Shown: positions 1 through 8,184, numbered from the stretch's first letter. The stretch: 33,880 bases of DNA from Bacteroidales bacterium (GCA_016933115.1 JAFGBL010000133.1:1-33880); one strand, 5' to 3'. Translations and numbers: made by a program. The notes: generated from the letters alone by a model not told the origin.

Positions 1-426
1 ATCGGGGAATAAGATGATTCCTGCCAAGTCAACAGTAGAATCAGGATGTGGAAACCAGTGTTTTTCTCTATTTATTTCTAAGATTAATTCAGTTCCTAAA
101 TAATCCAAAATTGAAGTATTCTCAAACCAAGAAAACCTTACCATAAGAGTGTTAGGTTTCCAATTTTCTCTTGAATTATAAAAAACATGTTTGGCTGTAA
201 TTAAACATGGGAGTATTATTGAATCGTATTTAACATAGAAGCAAACACCGGTTCCTATTAAATTAAAAGCATCTTTTACAACAACCGTATCGTTTTCTTT
301 TATCTCAGCTTTTACAATTTCTCCTATTGCAACAACTGTCTCTTGATAATATGTCAGCCAATCAGCTTGAGAATGGCCATCGAGTACAAAATAAATTAAA
401 ACAATAGCTATGAATAGATTTTTCAT
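1..426 (-). CDS. Secreted trypsin-like serine protease, N-terminal part (runs off the window)
   Basis: The reading frame starts at an ATG at 426 and stays open for 142 codons to the window edge, so only the N-terminal part is visible. Residues 1-20 (MKNLFIAIVLIYF...) look like a signal peptide ending near GHSQA. The segment FNLIGTGVCF followed by CLITAKHVF matches the core of chymotrypsin/HtrA-like proteases, where the His of TAKHV would be the catalytic histidine. STVDLAGI about 65 residues later fits the catalytic aspartate region (DxA). The serine region would lie outside the window. The likely role is a periplasmic or exported protease or a protease-like protein; the substrate is unknown. 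The ATG is preceded by an AT-rich leader without a Shine-Dalgarno sequence, as usual in Bacteroidota. Family call is fairly safe, activity is not shown. Confidence 0.6.
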   Translation of the reverse strand, partial: MKNLFIAIVLIYFVLDGHSQADWLTYYQETVVAIGEIVKAEIKENDTVVVKDAFNLIGTGVCFYVKYDSIILPCLITAKHVFYNSRENWKPNTLMVRFSWFENTSILDYLGTELILEINREKHWFPHPDSTVDLAGIILFPD

Positions 427-441
427 TAAAATATTATTTTA

Positions 442-600
442 TTAGGTTAATCTATTTGGCTTCGGGTCTCCTCCACAGGTTCTTACATATGCAATGATAG
501 GGAATATTTTTGGGATTTCAATGGGAGTAGAAAAAAAGTTTAAAAGATTAGTTACAGATTCTGTGTTTTGTGCCAGACTGTCGGCATACAGGTTCTTAGT
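442..600 (-). pseudogene. Possible 3' gene remnant without a start codon
   Basis: Reading leftwards from 600, a frame of 53 codons is open and ends with TAA at 442-444. It lies 15 bp before the ATG of the protease gene and in the same direction. The conceptual peptide has protein-like composition (NLYADSLAQNTES..., ending IAYVRTCGGDPKPNRLT) but contains no Met. Its upstream end runs into the GTTCNNN heptad tract. It may be the surviving 3' end of a gene cut by that tract, or a chance open frame. I recognise no family. Confidence 0.22.
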
Positions 601-674
601 TCAACATTCTGTGTTCTTGGTTTAAGTTCATTGTTCTTAGTTGATTGTTCTTTGTTCTTTGTACTTTTTACTTT
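592..674. repeat. Degenerate heptad tract GTTCNNN
   Basis: Units of the form GTTCNNN or GTTNNNN start at 592, 599, 606, 613, 620, 626, 633, 640, 647, 654 and 661. The period is exactly seven except for one 6-base step at 620. The tract fills part of the 508-bp gap between the protease and the radical SAM gene. Similar tracts occur at 2264, 3425, 11971 and 21953. Function unknown. Confidence 0.7.
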
Positions 675-718
675 TTTCTTGTTTCTTCTTCCTTCTTCCC
701 CAGGGATAGTCTGAGAAC

Positions 719-750
719 TTTGTCATAGTGCCTATATTTTTATATCTTTG
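719..750 (+). promoter_or_regulatory. Bacteroidota-type promoter for the radical SAM gene
   Basis: TTTG at 719-722 and TATCTTTG at 743-750 are separated by 20 bp. This matches the Bacteroidota -33 TTTG / -7 TAnnTTTG consensus. Transcription would begin near 756, leaving a leader of about 180 nt before the ATG at 935. Confidence 0.6.
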
Positions 751-934
751 CCCGAGATATAACGGACTTAGTCCTTGCGATAAAAAATTCAATTCCAGAG
801 ACGTGGTTTTTATATCCTGAATGGATTATCCTGAAAAGTAGCCTGGCCACTTTAAGATTGTAAAGGTTTTATTCAGCTTTATAAATTGGGGAATATTTCC
901 ATCCTTACGATTACATTTTAGATAACAATTCAAT
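751..934 (+). other. Long untranslated leader, no recognised element
   Basis: About 180 nt lie between the predicted promoter and the radical SAM start codon. I see no open frame of note, no riboswitch consensus that I recognise, and no strong hairpin with a T-tract. Because the downstream protein carries a B12-binding domain, a cobalamin riboswitch was considered, but I could not identify a B12-box sequence. Confidence 0.3.
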
Positions 935-2236
935 ATGAAAATTCTATTGATTTCTCCGGCTACCGATACTGAGAAAAGAACCAACAAAGGGTTGATGATG
1001 CCCCAGCTTTCACTCTACATCCTCGAAGGGTTAACTCCGCCGGAACATGAAGTAAAAATTATCGAAGAAGAGATCACCGATATTGATTTGGACGAACCCT
1101 GCGACCTGATCGGAATCAGTTGTATGACGGCCAATGCTCCCCATGCCTATGAATTGTGCAGTGAATTCAGGAAAAGGGGAAAGACGGTTGTCCTGGGCGG
1201 CGTCCATCCGACCATCCTGCCCGATGAAGCATTGGAACATGCCGATAGCGTTGTAATAGGTGAAGCCGAGGGGGTGTGGGAAAATTTACTCCTCGATTTT
1301 CAAAACGGAGGACTGCAAAAAAAATATCACAATCCTTTACCCGACCTTGGAAAATATGTCCCTAAGGACTTTAAAAAGATACTAAAAAAGAGATTGTTCA
1401 ACCTGATACCCATTATGACTTCGCGGGGATGCCCCTACAATTGCGATTTTTGTTGTGTGACCAACCTGTTTGGCAAGAAGATTAGACATGTGCCGGTGGA
1501 AAATGTAGTGCGCGACATACAGGAATCGGGGGCAAGGAATTTTATGTTTTTGGATGATAATATCATCGGCCATCCGAAATATGCCAAAGCCTTATTCAGG
1601 GCGCTAAAACCCCTGAACATAAGATGGGTGGGCCAGGCTTCAATTTCATTACTGGTGAATGACGATGAATTGATTCAGTTGGCTGCCGACAGCGGGTGTA
1701 AAGCGCTTTTTATGGGCATTGAGAGTGTGTCGGAGGAGCAGATGAAAACCATGCGTAAGGCTATCAAGGAAATCGATCACCTGGAAAGCGCTATCAGAAA
1801 GATCAAAAAAATGGGTATCCTGATCCATGCCTCCATGGTTTTTGGATTCGATAATGACCGGCAGGAAACGTTTAAGGAAGCGGTGCGGTTCCTGATTAAA
1901 AACAAAGTGAGTACGGTATCTTTCAATGTATTGACACCATACCCGGGAACCAAAGTCTACGATGAGATGAAAGCCTGTAACAGGCTCACAACAGACAACT
2001 GGCGCTACTACGATCACAATACGGTTGTATTCAGGCCACAGCATATGTCTCCATTAGAACTTCAGATTTGCAAGGTAAAGGCCCGGAAAGAATTCTATAA
2101 ATTAAGGTCGGTTCTGAAAAGGCTGACAGGTAACCTTTACAGCCCGCTGATCTATATTGCAACGAACTTTGGCCACATGAAGCAAGTGCGGGTAGAGGCG
2201 CGAAGGATTGAAAAGCTCAAAACCGAGTTGTTTTAG
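935..2236 (+). CDS. B12-binding-domain radical SAM protein
   Basis: 433 residues. Residues 1-130 form a cobalamin-binding-like Rossmann domain (MKILLISPAT..., DLIGISCMTANA, VVLGGVHPTILPDEAL). Residues 155-340 form the radical SAM barrel with the cluster motif C166-x3-C170-x2-C173 in TSRGCPYNCDFC. This is the organisation of class B radical SAM enzymes, which use methylcobalamin or are structurally related to such enzymes and typically methylate or rearrange unreactive carbons. The C-terminal 90 residues are basic and helical. The substrate cannot be inferred: neighbours on either side are on the other strand and unrelated. The start is the first ATG after the predicted promoter, without a Shine-Dalgarno sequence. 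Family confidence is high, function is open. Confidence 0.88.
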   Translation: MKILLISPATDTEKRTNKGLMMPQLSLYILEGLTPPEHEVKIIEEEITDIDLDEPCDLIGISCMTANAPHAYELCSEFRKRGKTVVLGGVHPTILPDEALEHADSVVIGEAEGVWENLLLDFQNGGLQKKYHNPLPDLGKYVPKDFKKILKKRLFNLIPIMTSRGCPYNCDFCCVTNLFGKKIRHVPVENVVRDIQESGARNFMFLDDNIIGHPKYAKALFRALKPLNIRWVGQASISLLVNDDELIQLAADSGCKALFMGIESVSEEQMKTMRKAIKEIDHLESAIRKIKKMGILIHASMVFGFDNDRQETFKEAVRFLIKNKVSTVSFNVLTPYPGTKVYDEMKACNRLTTDNWRYYDHNTVVFRPQHMSPLELQICKVKARKEFYKLRSVLKRLTGNLYSPLIYIATNFGHMKQVRVEARRIEKLKTELF

Positions 2237-2263
2237 TATACCATTAAAATTTTGTAACTCGAA

Positions 2264-2326
2264 GTTTTTCTTTGAAAGTTCTGGGTTTTGAGTTCTGATT
2301 CCCAGGTTGTTGGTTCCTGGTAACTT
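2264..2326. repeat. Degenerate heptad tract GTTCNNN
   Basis: Nine consecutive heptads in strict register: GTTTTTC, TTTGAAA, GTTCTGG, GTTTTGA, GTTCTGA, TTCCCAG, GTTGTTG, GTTCCTG, GTAACTT. The tract lies between two convergent genes (radical SAM and methyltransferase). Same family as the tract at 592. Confidence 0.65.
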
Positions 2327-2337
2327 TTTACTTTTTT

Positions 2338-2351
2338 CCGATAGCAATCGG
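2338..2351. repeat. Short hairpin CCGAT-AGCA-ATCGG
   Basis: A 5-bp stem with a 4-nt loop directly after the heptad tract, in the convergent gap. The T-run lies on the 5' side of the hairpin on the plus strand, so it is not a standard terminator for either flanking gene. Confidence 0.4.
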
Positions 2352-2363
2352 GATTGATTCTTC

Positions 2364-2897
2364 CTATTCCGGTTTTTTCCCTGTCAGCCTCGGGATCAAC
2401 ATGGGAACCTCGTTTTTATACCTGAGATATTCTTCACCGAAATAATCGGTCAGAATTTTTTCTTCATACCTTGAAATAAAATAGTAAAAAACAACGATGA
2501 CCAGCCAAAAAGCTGCCGAAGCCAACGACAGGGTATAAAGGATCAGTCCCAGGTAAAGCAGGATGGATCCCACGTAAACGGGATGCCGCACCATAGAAAA
2601 TACGCCTTTCCGGATGACCTCCGGCTTTTCTCTTTTTTGGCCGAAAACGATCCTCAGCCCTGACCTGGCAAGTTGCCAGGAGAAAAAGAGTACGAGGGTT
2701 CCAGCCAATAATAATATAAATGTGGGAATATACTCCGCCAGAAAGGTGGTGTAATGCAAGATAAAGGAGTCTGTGATCCAGATGGTCAGGAAAATAAAAA
2801 ATAAAAAAATCTGGCCGGCATCGCCCCATTTGTACTCACCGATGAGATCGGTGCGGCCGGCGTGCCTCTTTACATCGGTTGCCGTGATTGTTTTCAT
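2364..2897 (-). CDS. Integral membrane methyltransferase, ICMT/PEMT-like family
   Basis: 177 residues with about four hydrophobic segments (residues 28-50, 55-78, 108-128 and 128-145). The C-terminal half carries the family signature of isoprenylcysteine carboxyl methyltransferase-like and phospholipid methyltransferase-like proteins: MVRHPVYVGSILLYLGL followed by RYEEKILTDYFGEEYLRY, where the RHPxY and EExxLxxxFGxxYxxY elements bind S-adenosylmethionine in related enzymes. The natural acceptor in bacteria is generally unknown. It follows the NifX-like gene by 54 bp on the same strand and probably shares its transcript. It could also be a methyltransferase acting on lipids or thiols. The family call is firm, the substrate is not. 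Confidence 0.75.
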   Translation of the reverse strand: MKTITATDVKRHAGRTDLIGEYKWGDAGQIFLFFIFLTIWITDSFILHYTTFLAEYIPTFILLLAGTLVLFFSWQLARSGLRIVFGQKREKPEVIRKGVFSMVRHPVYVGSILLYLGLILYTLSLASAAFWLVIVVFYYFISRYEEKILTDYFGEEYLRYKNEVPMLIPRLTGKKPE

Positions 2898-2951
2898 AAT
2901 TAAAATTTATTCGTAATAATTTACTGACGAAAACCATCACCAATTATTTCA

Positions 2952-3341
2952 TCAATGGAGGCAACTTTTTTCCGGATCGTGCTGCAGGTTGCCTTCAATG
3001 AACTGTTTTACCGCATTTTCTGCGTTTTCGGTCCAGGTAACAAACACCTGTTTGCCTGCCGATTCGAAATCGTCCAGCAAGCGTCGGCCCATGCCGCGGG
3101 AGATCACCACTTCGCATTCCTGCAAAGCGTCCAGGATGTTACTGTGTGAGTGTTGGTGCTGGTGGCCATGGCCATGATCGTGGTCATGATGATGGCCCTG
3201 TGCATGTCCGGTAAAGTTGTTTTCAATGTAGGATCTGTCAGAGATCTCGTTATTGGTTACCGTAAAAATCAGAAGGCCTCTTGTGCGGCCGAAATGCTGG
3301 GCAATGTTCACCCCGTCGTCCGATGCAACTGCTATTTTCAT
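2952..3341 (-). CDS. NifX/NifB-like iron-molybdenum cofactor-binding protein with His-rich insert
   Basis: 129 residues from the ATG at 3341. A longer frame begins at 3371, but MKIAVASDDG is the usual start of this family, so 3341 was chosen. The fold is the dinitrogenase iron-molybdenum-cofactor domain: MKIAVASDDGVNIAQHFGR at the start, and a C-terminal ALQECEVVISRGMGRRLLDDF segment. Between them (about residues 45-65) sits a run of alternating His, Asp and Gly, an insert that suggests metal binding. Nitrogenase genes are absent here. Stand-alone members are common in anaerobes and may bind Fe-S or other metal clusters. It is the first gene of a likely two-gene unit with the membrane methyltransferase. 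Confidence 0.8.
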   Translation of the reverse strand: MKIAVASDDGVNIAQHFGRTRGLLIFTVTNNEISDRSYIENNFTGHAQGHHHDHDHGHGHQHQHSHSNILDALQECEVVISRGMGRRLLDDFESAGKQVFVTWTENAENAVKQFIEGNLQHDPEKSCLH

Positions 3342-3424
3342 ATCTTGTTTTATTGTTTTTCTGAAACGCAATATTAAATAAAATCTGAAATATGGATTAC
3401 AATTAATTGGGTTGGATGTAAAAT

Positions 3425-3522
3425 GTTCGATGTTCGAAGTTCGAAGTTCGAAGTTCGAAGTTTGAAGTTTGAAGTTTGAAGTTTGAAGCCCGCCTGCAGG
3501 ACGGGCAGGTTCGAAGTTTGTC
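3425..3522. repeat. GTTCGAA/GTTTGAA heptad array with an in-register 21-nt hairpin
   Basis: One GTTCGAT (3425), four perfect GTTCGAA (3432-3459) and four perfect GTTTGAA (3460-3487) are followed by a 21-nt insert (3488-3508) containing GCCCG...CGGGC. After it the heptads resume with GTTCGAA and GTTTGTC (3509-3522). The insert is exactly three heptads long, so the register is kept. The array lies in the 309-bp gap before the glycosyltransferase gene; the rest of that gap shows nothing else. Confidence 0.85.
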
Positions 3523-3650
3523 CTTTTATGATTTGGTTATGTGGGATAGAAAATTGAAAATTCAAAAAAAATTAAAGTAATCATAACATTTCCTTCATTT
3601 TCAGTTCCGATTTAAATTGTTATATCACCGGCTGAATCAAAGGCTTTTGT

Positions 3651-6335
3651 ATGGTTAAAAATCCAAAAAGGAAATACGGAACTTTTCAACAGGAATTGCT
3701 TGATGAATTAAATACTTTTATAAAATTACAGGAGCAAAAATTTCCTCAAAATGAGTTGTTAAAAACCGATCTTCACTGTCATGATCATAACAGTGATGTT
3801 CCTGATGAGTTGCTGGGCCGGATACTGAACGTTCCCGAAACATGGCTGGAAACTAAAAAACTGGTAAAGACCCTCCAGGACAATGGATGTGACGTGATCA
3901 CCGTCACCAACCACAACAATGCCCGTTCGTGTTATGAATTGCAACAAAAAGGCATGGATGTGCTGACAGGTGCCGAGTTCAGTTGTACCGTCCCTGATTT
4001 TGATATTGGAATTCATGTTTTGACTTATGGCTTCAATGAAGAACAAGAAAAGACATTGAACAAAACGAGGAAAAATCTTTATGCTTTCATGGAGTACGCG
4101 AGGGATCAAAACATTCCAACCATATGGGCCCATCCGCTTTATTATTATAGCCGCAACGGCACTCCGCCCATCGATTTTTTCAATAAAATGGCTTTGGTTT
4201 TCGAACGTTTCGAAGTGCTGAACGGGCAGCGTGATACCTGGCAGAGCCTGCTGGTAAGAACCTGGATCGAAAAATTGAATCCTAACACCATCGACCAACA
4301 TGCAGAATTTTTCGGAGTTGATCCGGCAAACTATTGCAAAGATCCTTACTTAAAGTATTTTTCCGGCGGTTCTGACAGCCATATGGGAATATTTGCAGGA
4401 CTCACCGGTACCTGGCTTCATATTCCTGAACTGGAAAAAAGGAGTAAAAGCGAAAAGCTCTCGGAACTGGCACTGGAAGCGATCAGGAATGGGAAAATGG
4501 CACCTTTCGGATCGCACCAGAACAGTGAAAAGCTGACCATTGCCTTCCTGGATTATGTATTCCAGATTGCCCTGTACCGGAAAGACCCCGGATTGATCAG
4601 GATTTTACTGCACAAAGGGACTGTGCGGGATAAGCTTGCGGCTCTTGGGATATCCAACGCTTTTGCTGAATTGCGACGCCATAAGGTTACCATGGATTTT
4701 ATCGAACTTTTCCACAACTGTTTCATGGGGAAAACACCGTCCATTACCCGCAGGTGGTTTGTTCCCAAAGTCTACAAGCCGATTTTTGATGATGCGCTCA
4801 AAATTGCCCAAAAGAGTAACCAACGTGCTGAAAATTTAGTGGAAATATACAACCATTACGTATCGTCCATGAGCCGGAAATTGAATTCGATTCTTTATTC
4901 AAGGTTGACGGCAAAAATTGAAAACCTGAGCCTGGAAGGCAGATTCAGGGATCTGACCCTCAATAATCTGATCGAAAGGTTTGAACTGCCAAGCGAAATA
5001 AGAACCTACCTGGATAAAGGTCAAAACGGTGTGACCGGAGTTTCGGGTGGCGGGTACCAGGCTCCCGATGTCCGTGGTTTTCTTGATGGGCTGTCGTTTC
5101 CCCTGCTAGCCTCATCACTGATACTGGCAGCCAATTTCACCAGTGCACGGGTGCTTTACAACAACCGTCCGCTGTTGAAGGAGTTTTCCGAAAAGCTTAA
5201 TAAATACAGGCATCCCAACAGGATGCTGTGGCTTACTGATACCTTTGAGGATAACAACGGAGTTTCCATGGTGCTGAAATTGATGCTTGGAGAAATTAAA
5301 AAACAAAATCTACCAATTGATCTGCTGGTTTGCAGTAATTCCATCGAACCCGACGACCACCTGATCGTGATGAAACCCCTGGCCGAATATTACCTGCCTT
5401 TTTACCAGCAGCAACCCTTCCGCATACCCGATTTCCTGGAAATTCACAAGTTGTTCCTGGAGGGCGAGTATGACCGCCTCATTTGCTCTACGGAAGGGCC
5501 GATGGGATTGGCAGCGATTTACCTTAAAAACGCCTATTCGGTTGATGCTTATTTTTATGTACACACTGACTGGATCATGTTTGCTAAAAAAGTGCTGGCG
5601 ATGGATCCGGATAATATCAGCCGGTTCAGGAGGTTGTTGAGGTCGTATTACCACAATTTCGACGGACTTTTCGTTTTGAACACCGACCATCAAAAATGGC
5701 TGACCGGTAAACATATGGGGTTCGAAAAAGAGCGCGTGTTTTTGACTTCGCACTGGGCAGAGGATATTTTTTACCGGCGGCGGACTACCAAAACCGAGGC
5801 ATTCGACCTGGATGTCCAAAGTAAAGTCTTGCTCTTCGCCGGCAGGATCAGCCGCGAAAAGGGTGTGATGGAATTGCCAGAAATATATAAAAAGGTCAAA
5901 GAAACATTACCTGAAGTTCGAATGGTAATTGCGGGTACCGGTCCAGCTGAAAAAGAGCTCAAAAAGGCCCTGCCTGATGCTCTATTCCTGGGATGGGTGA
6001 ACCATGAGGAACTTCCCAATATTTATTCTGCCGCCGATTTATTGATTTTACCTTCAAAATTCGATACATTCAGCTGTGTGGTACTTGAATCGTTCAGTTG
6101 CGGATTGCCGGTCGTCGCCTATAAGTCAAAAGGCCCGAAAGATATTATTCAGAACGGAATAAACGGTTATGTGGTTACCAGCAGGGAAGAAATGATCAAA
6201 TCGACCATTGCCTATTTCAGGTATGGCGAATTGCAGAAATCCTTCAAGGAGGCTGCCGAAAAGAGGTCGAAATTTTACACCAAAAAAAGTATTGTCGACC
6301 AGTTCTTGTATGATACTGGAATGCACAATTGTTAA
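3651..6335 (+). CDS. PHP-domain / GT4 glycosyltransferase fusion
   Basis: 894 residues with two catalytic modules. Residues about 38-270 are a PHP metallo-phosphoesterase domain with the expected metal ligands: DLHCHDHNSD, TNHNN, GAEFS, WAHPLYY and GGSDSHMG. Residues about 280-490 are a helical linker. Residues about 500-890 are a GT-B glycosyltransferase of family GT4, with LLFAGRISREKG, MVIAGTGPAEKEL and DTFSCVVLESFSCGLPVV. In the last motif the first acid of the E-x7-E pair is Asp. A plausible reading is a synthase-phosphatase that makes a sugar phosphate and dephosphorylates it, comparable to sucrose-phosphate synthase plus phosphatase, but the product is unknown. The GH13 gene follows after 8 bp and is surely co-transcribed. 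The start ATG was taken as the first in frame. Domain calls are strong, the joint function is inference. Confidence 0.85.
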   Translation: MVKNPKRKYGTFQQELLDELNTFIKLQEQKFPQNELLKTDLHCHDHNSDVPDELLGRILNVPETWLETKKLVKTLQDNGCDVITVTNHNNARSCYELQQKGMDVLTGAEFSCTVPDFDIGIHVLTYGFNEEQEKTLNKTRKNLYAFMEYARDQNIPTIWAHPLYYYSRNGTPPIDFFNKMALVFERFEVLNGQRDTWQSLLVRTWIEKLNPNTIDQHAEFFGVDPANYCKDPYLKYFSGGSDSHMGIFAGLTGTWLHIPELEKRSKSEKLSELALEAIRNGKMAPFGSHQNSEKLTIAFLDYVFQIALYRKDPGLIRILLHKGTVRDKLAALGISNAFAELRRHKVTMDFIELFHNCFMGKTPSITRRWFVPKVYKPIFDDALKIAQKSNQRAENLVEIYNHYVSSMSRKLNSILYSRLTAKIENLSLEGRFRDLTLNNLIERFELPSEIRTYLDKGQNGVTGVSGGGYQAPDVRGFLDGLSFPLLASSLILAANFTSARVLYNNRPLLKEFSEKLNKYRHPNRMLWLTDTFEDNNGVSMVLKLMLGEIKKQNLPIDLLVCSNSIEPDDHLIVMKPLAEYYLPFYQQQPFRIPDFLEIHKLFLEGEYDRLICSTEGPMGLAAIYLKNAYSVDAYFYVHTDWIMFAKKVLAMDPDNISRFRRLLRSYYHNFDGLFVLNTDHQKWLTGKHMGFEKERVFLTSHWAEDIFYRRRTTKTEAFDLDVQSKVLLFAGRISREKGVMELPEIYKKVKETLPEVRMVIAGTGPAEKELKKALPDALFLGWVNHEELPNIYSAADLLILPSKFDTFSCVVLESFSCGLPVVAYKSKGPKDIIQNGINGYVVTSREEMIKSTIAYFRYGELQKSFKEAAEKRSKFYTKKSIVDQFLYDTGMHNC

Positions 6336-6343
6336 GACAATCA

Positions 6344-7972
6344 ATGGGAAACAAGGAAACAAAGGATTGGCTGTGGTGGAAACACGGGGTGATCTATCAT
6401 ATTTTTCCGCTCAGTTTTTACGATTCGGATGGTGATGGCTTTGGGGATCTTCAAGGGATCGTTCAAAAACTGGATTATTTAAGTGAGTTGGGGATCGATG
6501 CCATTTGGTTATCACCGGTTTATCAATCCCCAATGATCGATTTCGGTTACGATGTTTCCGATTACCGCAAAATAGATCCTGTTTTCGGCAACATGGACGA
6601 TTTCAGGCATTTGCTTCAGGAATGCCATAACCGTGGAATCCGGTTGATCATGGACATGGTGATGAACCACACTTCTGACCAACATCCCTGGTTTGTCGAT
6701 TCAAAATCCTCAAAGGACAATCCTAAACGGGAGTGGTACATTTGGAAAGAGCCCCGCAAGGGGAGGAGGCCGAATAACTGGAAATCGGCTTATGGAGGAA
6801 GTGCCTGGGAATTGGAAAAAACAACCGGACAATACTATTTGCACACATTTTTTAAAGAACAACCCGACCTGAACTGGAGAAATAAGGAATTGCGCAAAGC
6901 ATTCATGGAGGAGTTCAAATTCTGGCTAGACATGGGTGTGGACGGATTCCGGCTGGACGTGATCAACATGATCGTGAAGGATAAAAAGTTCAGGAATAAT
7001 CCGGGATTACTGATGGGTTTGCTGGGCCGTTGGAAATGGCATACCCGTAACCAGCCCAAATCCTACAAAATCGTAAGGCAGCTCCGAAAAATGATGGATC
7101 AGTATGAAGAAAGAATGATGGTGGGCGAAGTCTATACTTTACCTCCTGGTGATTCGGAATTGGCCGGAAGTTATTTGGAAGATGGGACCAGTGCCATTCA
7201 TCTGGCCTTTGATTTTTCTTTGATGTTTAAACCCTGGAGTGCCCACAAGTATTACCGGGCAATTGAAAAATGGTATGCAAGCATCCCGATGAAGGGCTGG
7301 CCATGCCATGTATTTTCCAATCATGACCTGAGGCGACTGATCAGCAGGCTGGGCTCAGGAGAGAACAGATATCATAGGGCCCGGGTGGCAGCCATGCTTT
7401 TGCTCACCTTGAAGGGAACGCCATTTATTTATTATGGTGAAGAAATCGGTATGCAAAATACACCCATTAAATACCAACAAATTAAAGACCGCCTGGGGAA
7501 AAAATTCTGGCCGGTTTACAAAGGACGCGACAAAGCCCGGACACCGATGCAATGGGATGCCGGTGAATTTGCCGGATTTAGCCGGGTCGTGCCCTGGCTG
7601 CCTGTAAATCCTGATCGAGGTAAAATCAATGTAGCGGATCAAAAAAATAATCGCGACTCCTTGTACAAATTCTATCAGACTTTATTGCAACTTAGAAAGC
7701 GATACGAAGCCCTGCATTCAGGTAATTGGGTGCCTTTGGTCAGGGGCGAAAAGGGGGCCATTGTATACTTAAGAATTGCCCATAATCAAAAGCTTATTGT
7801 CTTGCTCAATTTTTTATCCCGTAAAAACTATGTTTCAATTGAAGGCGGGTTTATTTCCAAAGTTTTATTATCGACCCACCGCTTTAATAATGAACACATC
7901 GAAGCGACCGACCTGCAATTAAAACCTTTTGAAGCTACCTTACTTGAAGATATGCATGATCAGAAAGTGTAA
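6344..7972 (+). CDS. GH13 alpha-glucosidase (oligo-1,6-glucosidase-like)
   Basis: 542 residues from ATG 6344; an upstream in-frame TTG at 6329 would overlap the previous gene and is less likely. GH13 barrel motifs are all present: DMVMNHTSDQHPWF (region I, residues 104-117), GFRLDVINMI with nucleophile D205 (region II), GEVYT with acid/base E262 (region III), FSNHD with D328 (region IV), and QPDLNW (region V), which marks the oligo-1,6-glucosidase subfamily. The Val after D205 is the residue associated with alpha-1,6 preference in this subfamily. There is no signal peptide, so it acts in the cytoplasm on a small alpha-glucoside, perhaps the product of the preceding glycosyltransferase. Isomaltase, trehalose-processing or transglucosylating activity remain possible. 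Confidence 0.87.
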   Translation: MGNKETKDWLWWKHGVIYHIFPLSFYDSDGDGFGDLQGIVQKLDYLSELGIDAIWLSPVYQSPMIDFGYDVSDYRKIDPVFGNMDDFRHLLQECHNRGIRLIMDMVMNHTSDQHPWFVDSKSSKDNPKREWYIWKEPRKGRRPNNWKSAYGGSAWELEKTTGQYYLHTFFKEQPDLNWRNKELRKAFMEEFKFWLDMGVDGFRLDVINMIVKDKKFRNNPGLLMGLLGRWKWHTRNQPKSYKIVRQLRKMMDQYEERMMVGEVYTLPPGDSELAGSYLEDGTSAIHLAFDFSLMFKPWSAHKYYRAIEKWYASIPMKGWPCHVFSNHDLRRLISRLGSGENRYHRARVAAMLLLTLKGTPFIYYGEEIGMQNTPIKYQQIKDRLGKKFWPVYKGRDKARTPMQWDAGEFAGFSRVVPWLPVNPDRGKINVADQKNNRDSLYKFYQTLLQLRKRYEALHSGNWVPLVRGEKGAIVYLRIAHNQKLIVLLNFLSRKNYVSIEGGFISKVLLSTHRFNNEHIEATDLQLKPFEATLLEDMHDQKV

Positions 7973-8007
7973 ATTTAAGAAAGAACAAGCTTATTTTATC
8001 TTGTTTG

Positions 8008-8184
8008 TTAATTATCGCAAACCAGGATCAATTTGAGTTTGCTATCGATCTGATCAACGATATTAAAAAAATAAACACTCGTTCCGTGAAGGTAAACCGA
8101 AATCTTTGTGTCATTCGTTTTGAATTCGGTAAAACCTGCATTTACTATTTGATCACGTGAGTAAATATTACCTTGTACAAGCAT
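8008..8184 (-). CDS. Small hypothetical protein (58 residues)
   Basis: ATG at 8184, stop at 8008. The peptide begins MLVQGNIYSRDQIVNAGF and ends LKLILVCDN. The composition is protein-like, with alternating hydrophobic residues in the second half, and the frame remains open 14 further codons upstream, so an unrecognised alternative start or a truncated gene is possible. No family is recognised. It is in the same direction as the DedA gene, 141 bp downstream of it. It occupies most of the 353-bp gap between the GH13 gene and DedA; the remainder holds one inverted repeat (8289-8309). Confidence 0.4.
   Translation of the reverse strand: MLVQGNIYSRDQIVNAGFTEFKTNDTKISVYLHGTSVYFFNIVDQIDSKLKLILVCDN

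Noticed and set aside
2338-2351. Terminator between the convergent genes
   Set aside because: T-run is on the wrong side of a short 5-bp stem for both strands.
2952-3341. Nitrogenase cofactor assembly locus
   Set aside because: Only the NifX-like domain is present; no nif genes nearby, and stand-alone members are common in non-fixing anaerobes.
3425-3522. Possible CRISPR array
   Set aside because: Units are only 7 bp, contiguous and without spacers; no cas genes are near.
3374-3565. 63-codon minus-strand frame with repeated TSNFKLRTSNFEL-type peptide
   Set aside because: It is the translation of the GTTCGAA/GTTTGAA heptads; 7-bp units read in three phases give a 7-residue peptide repeat by chance of period, not a protein.
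6329-6343. TTG start for the GH13 gene
   Set aside because: Would overlap the previous stop; the ATG at 6344 gives the usual family N-terminus.
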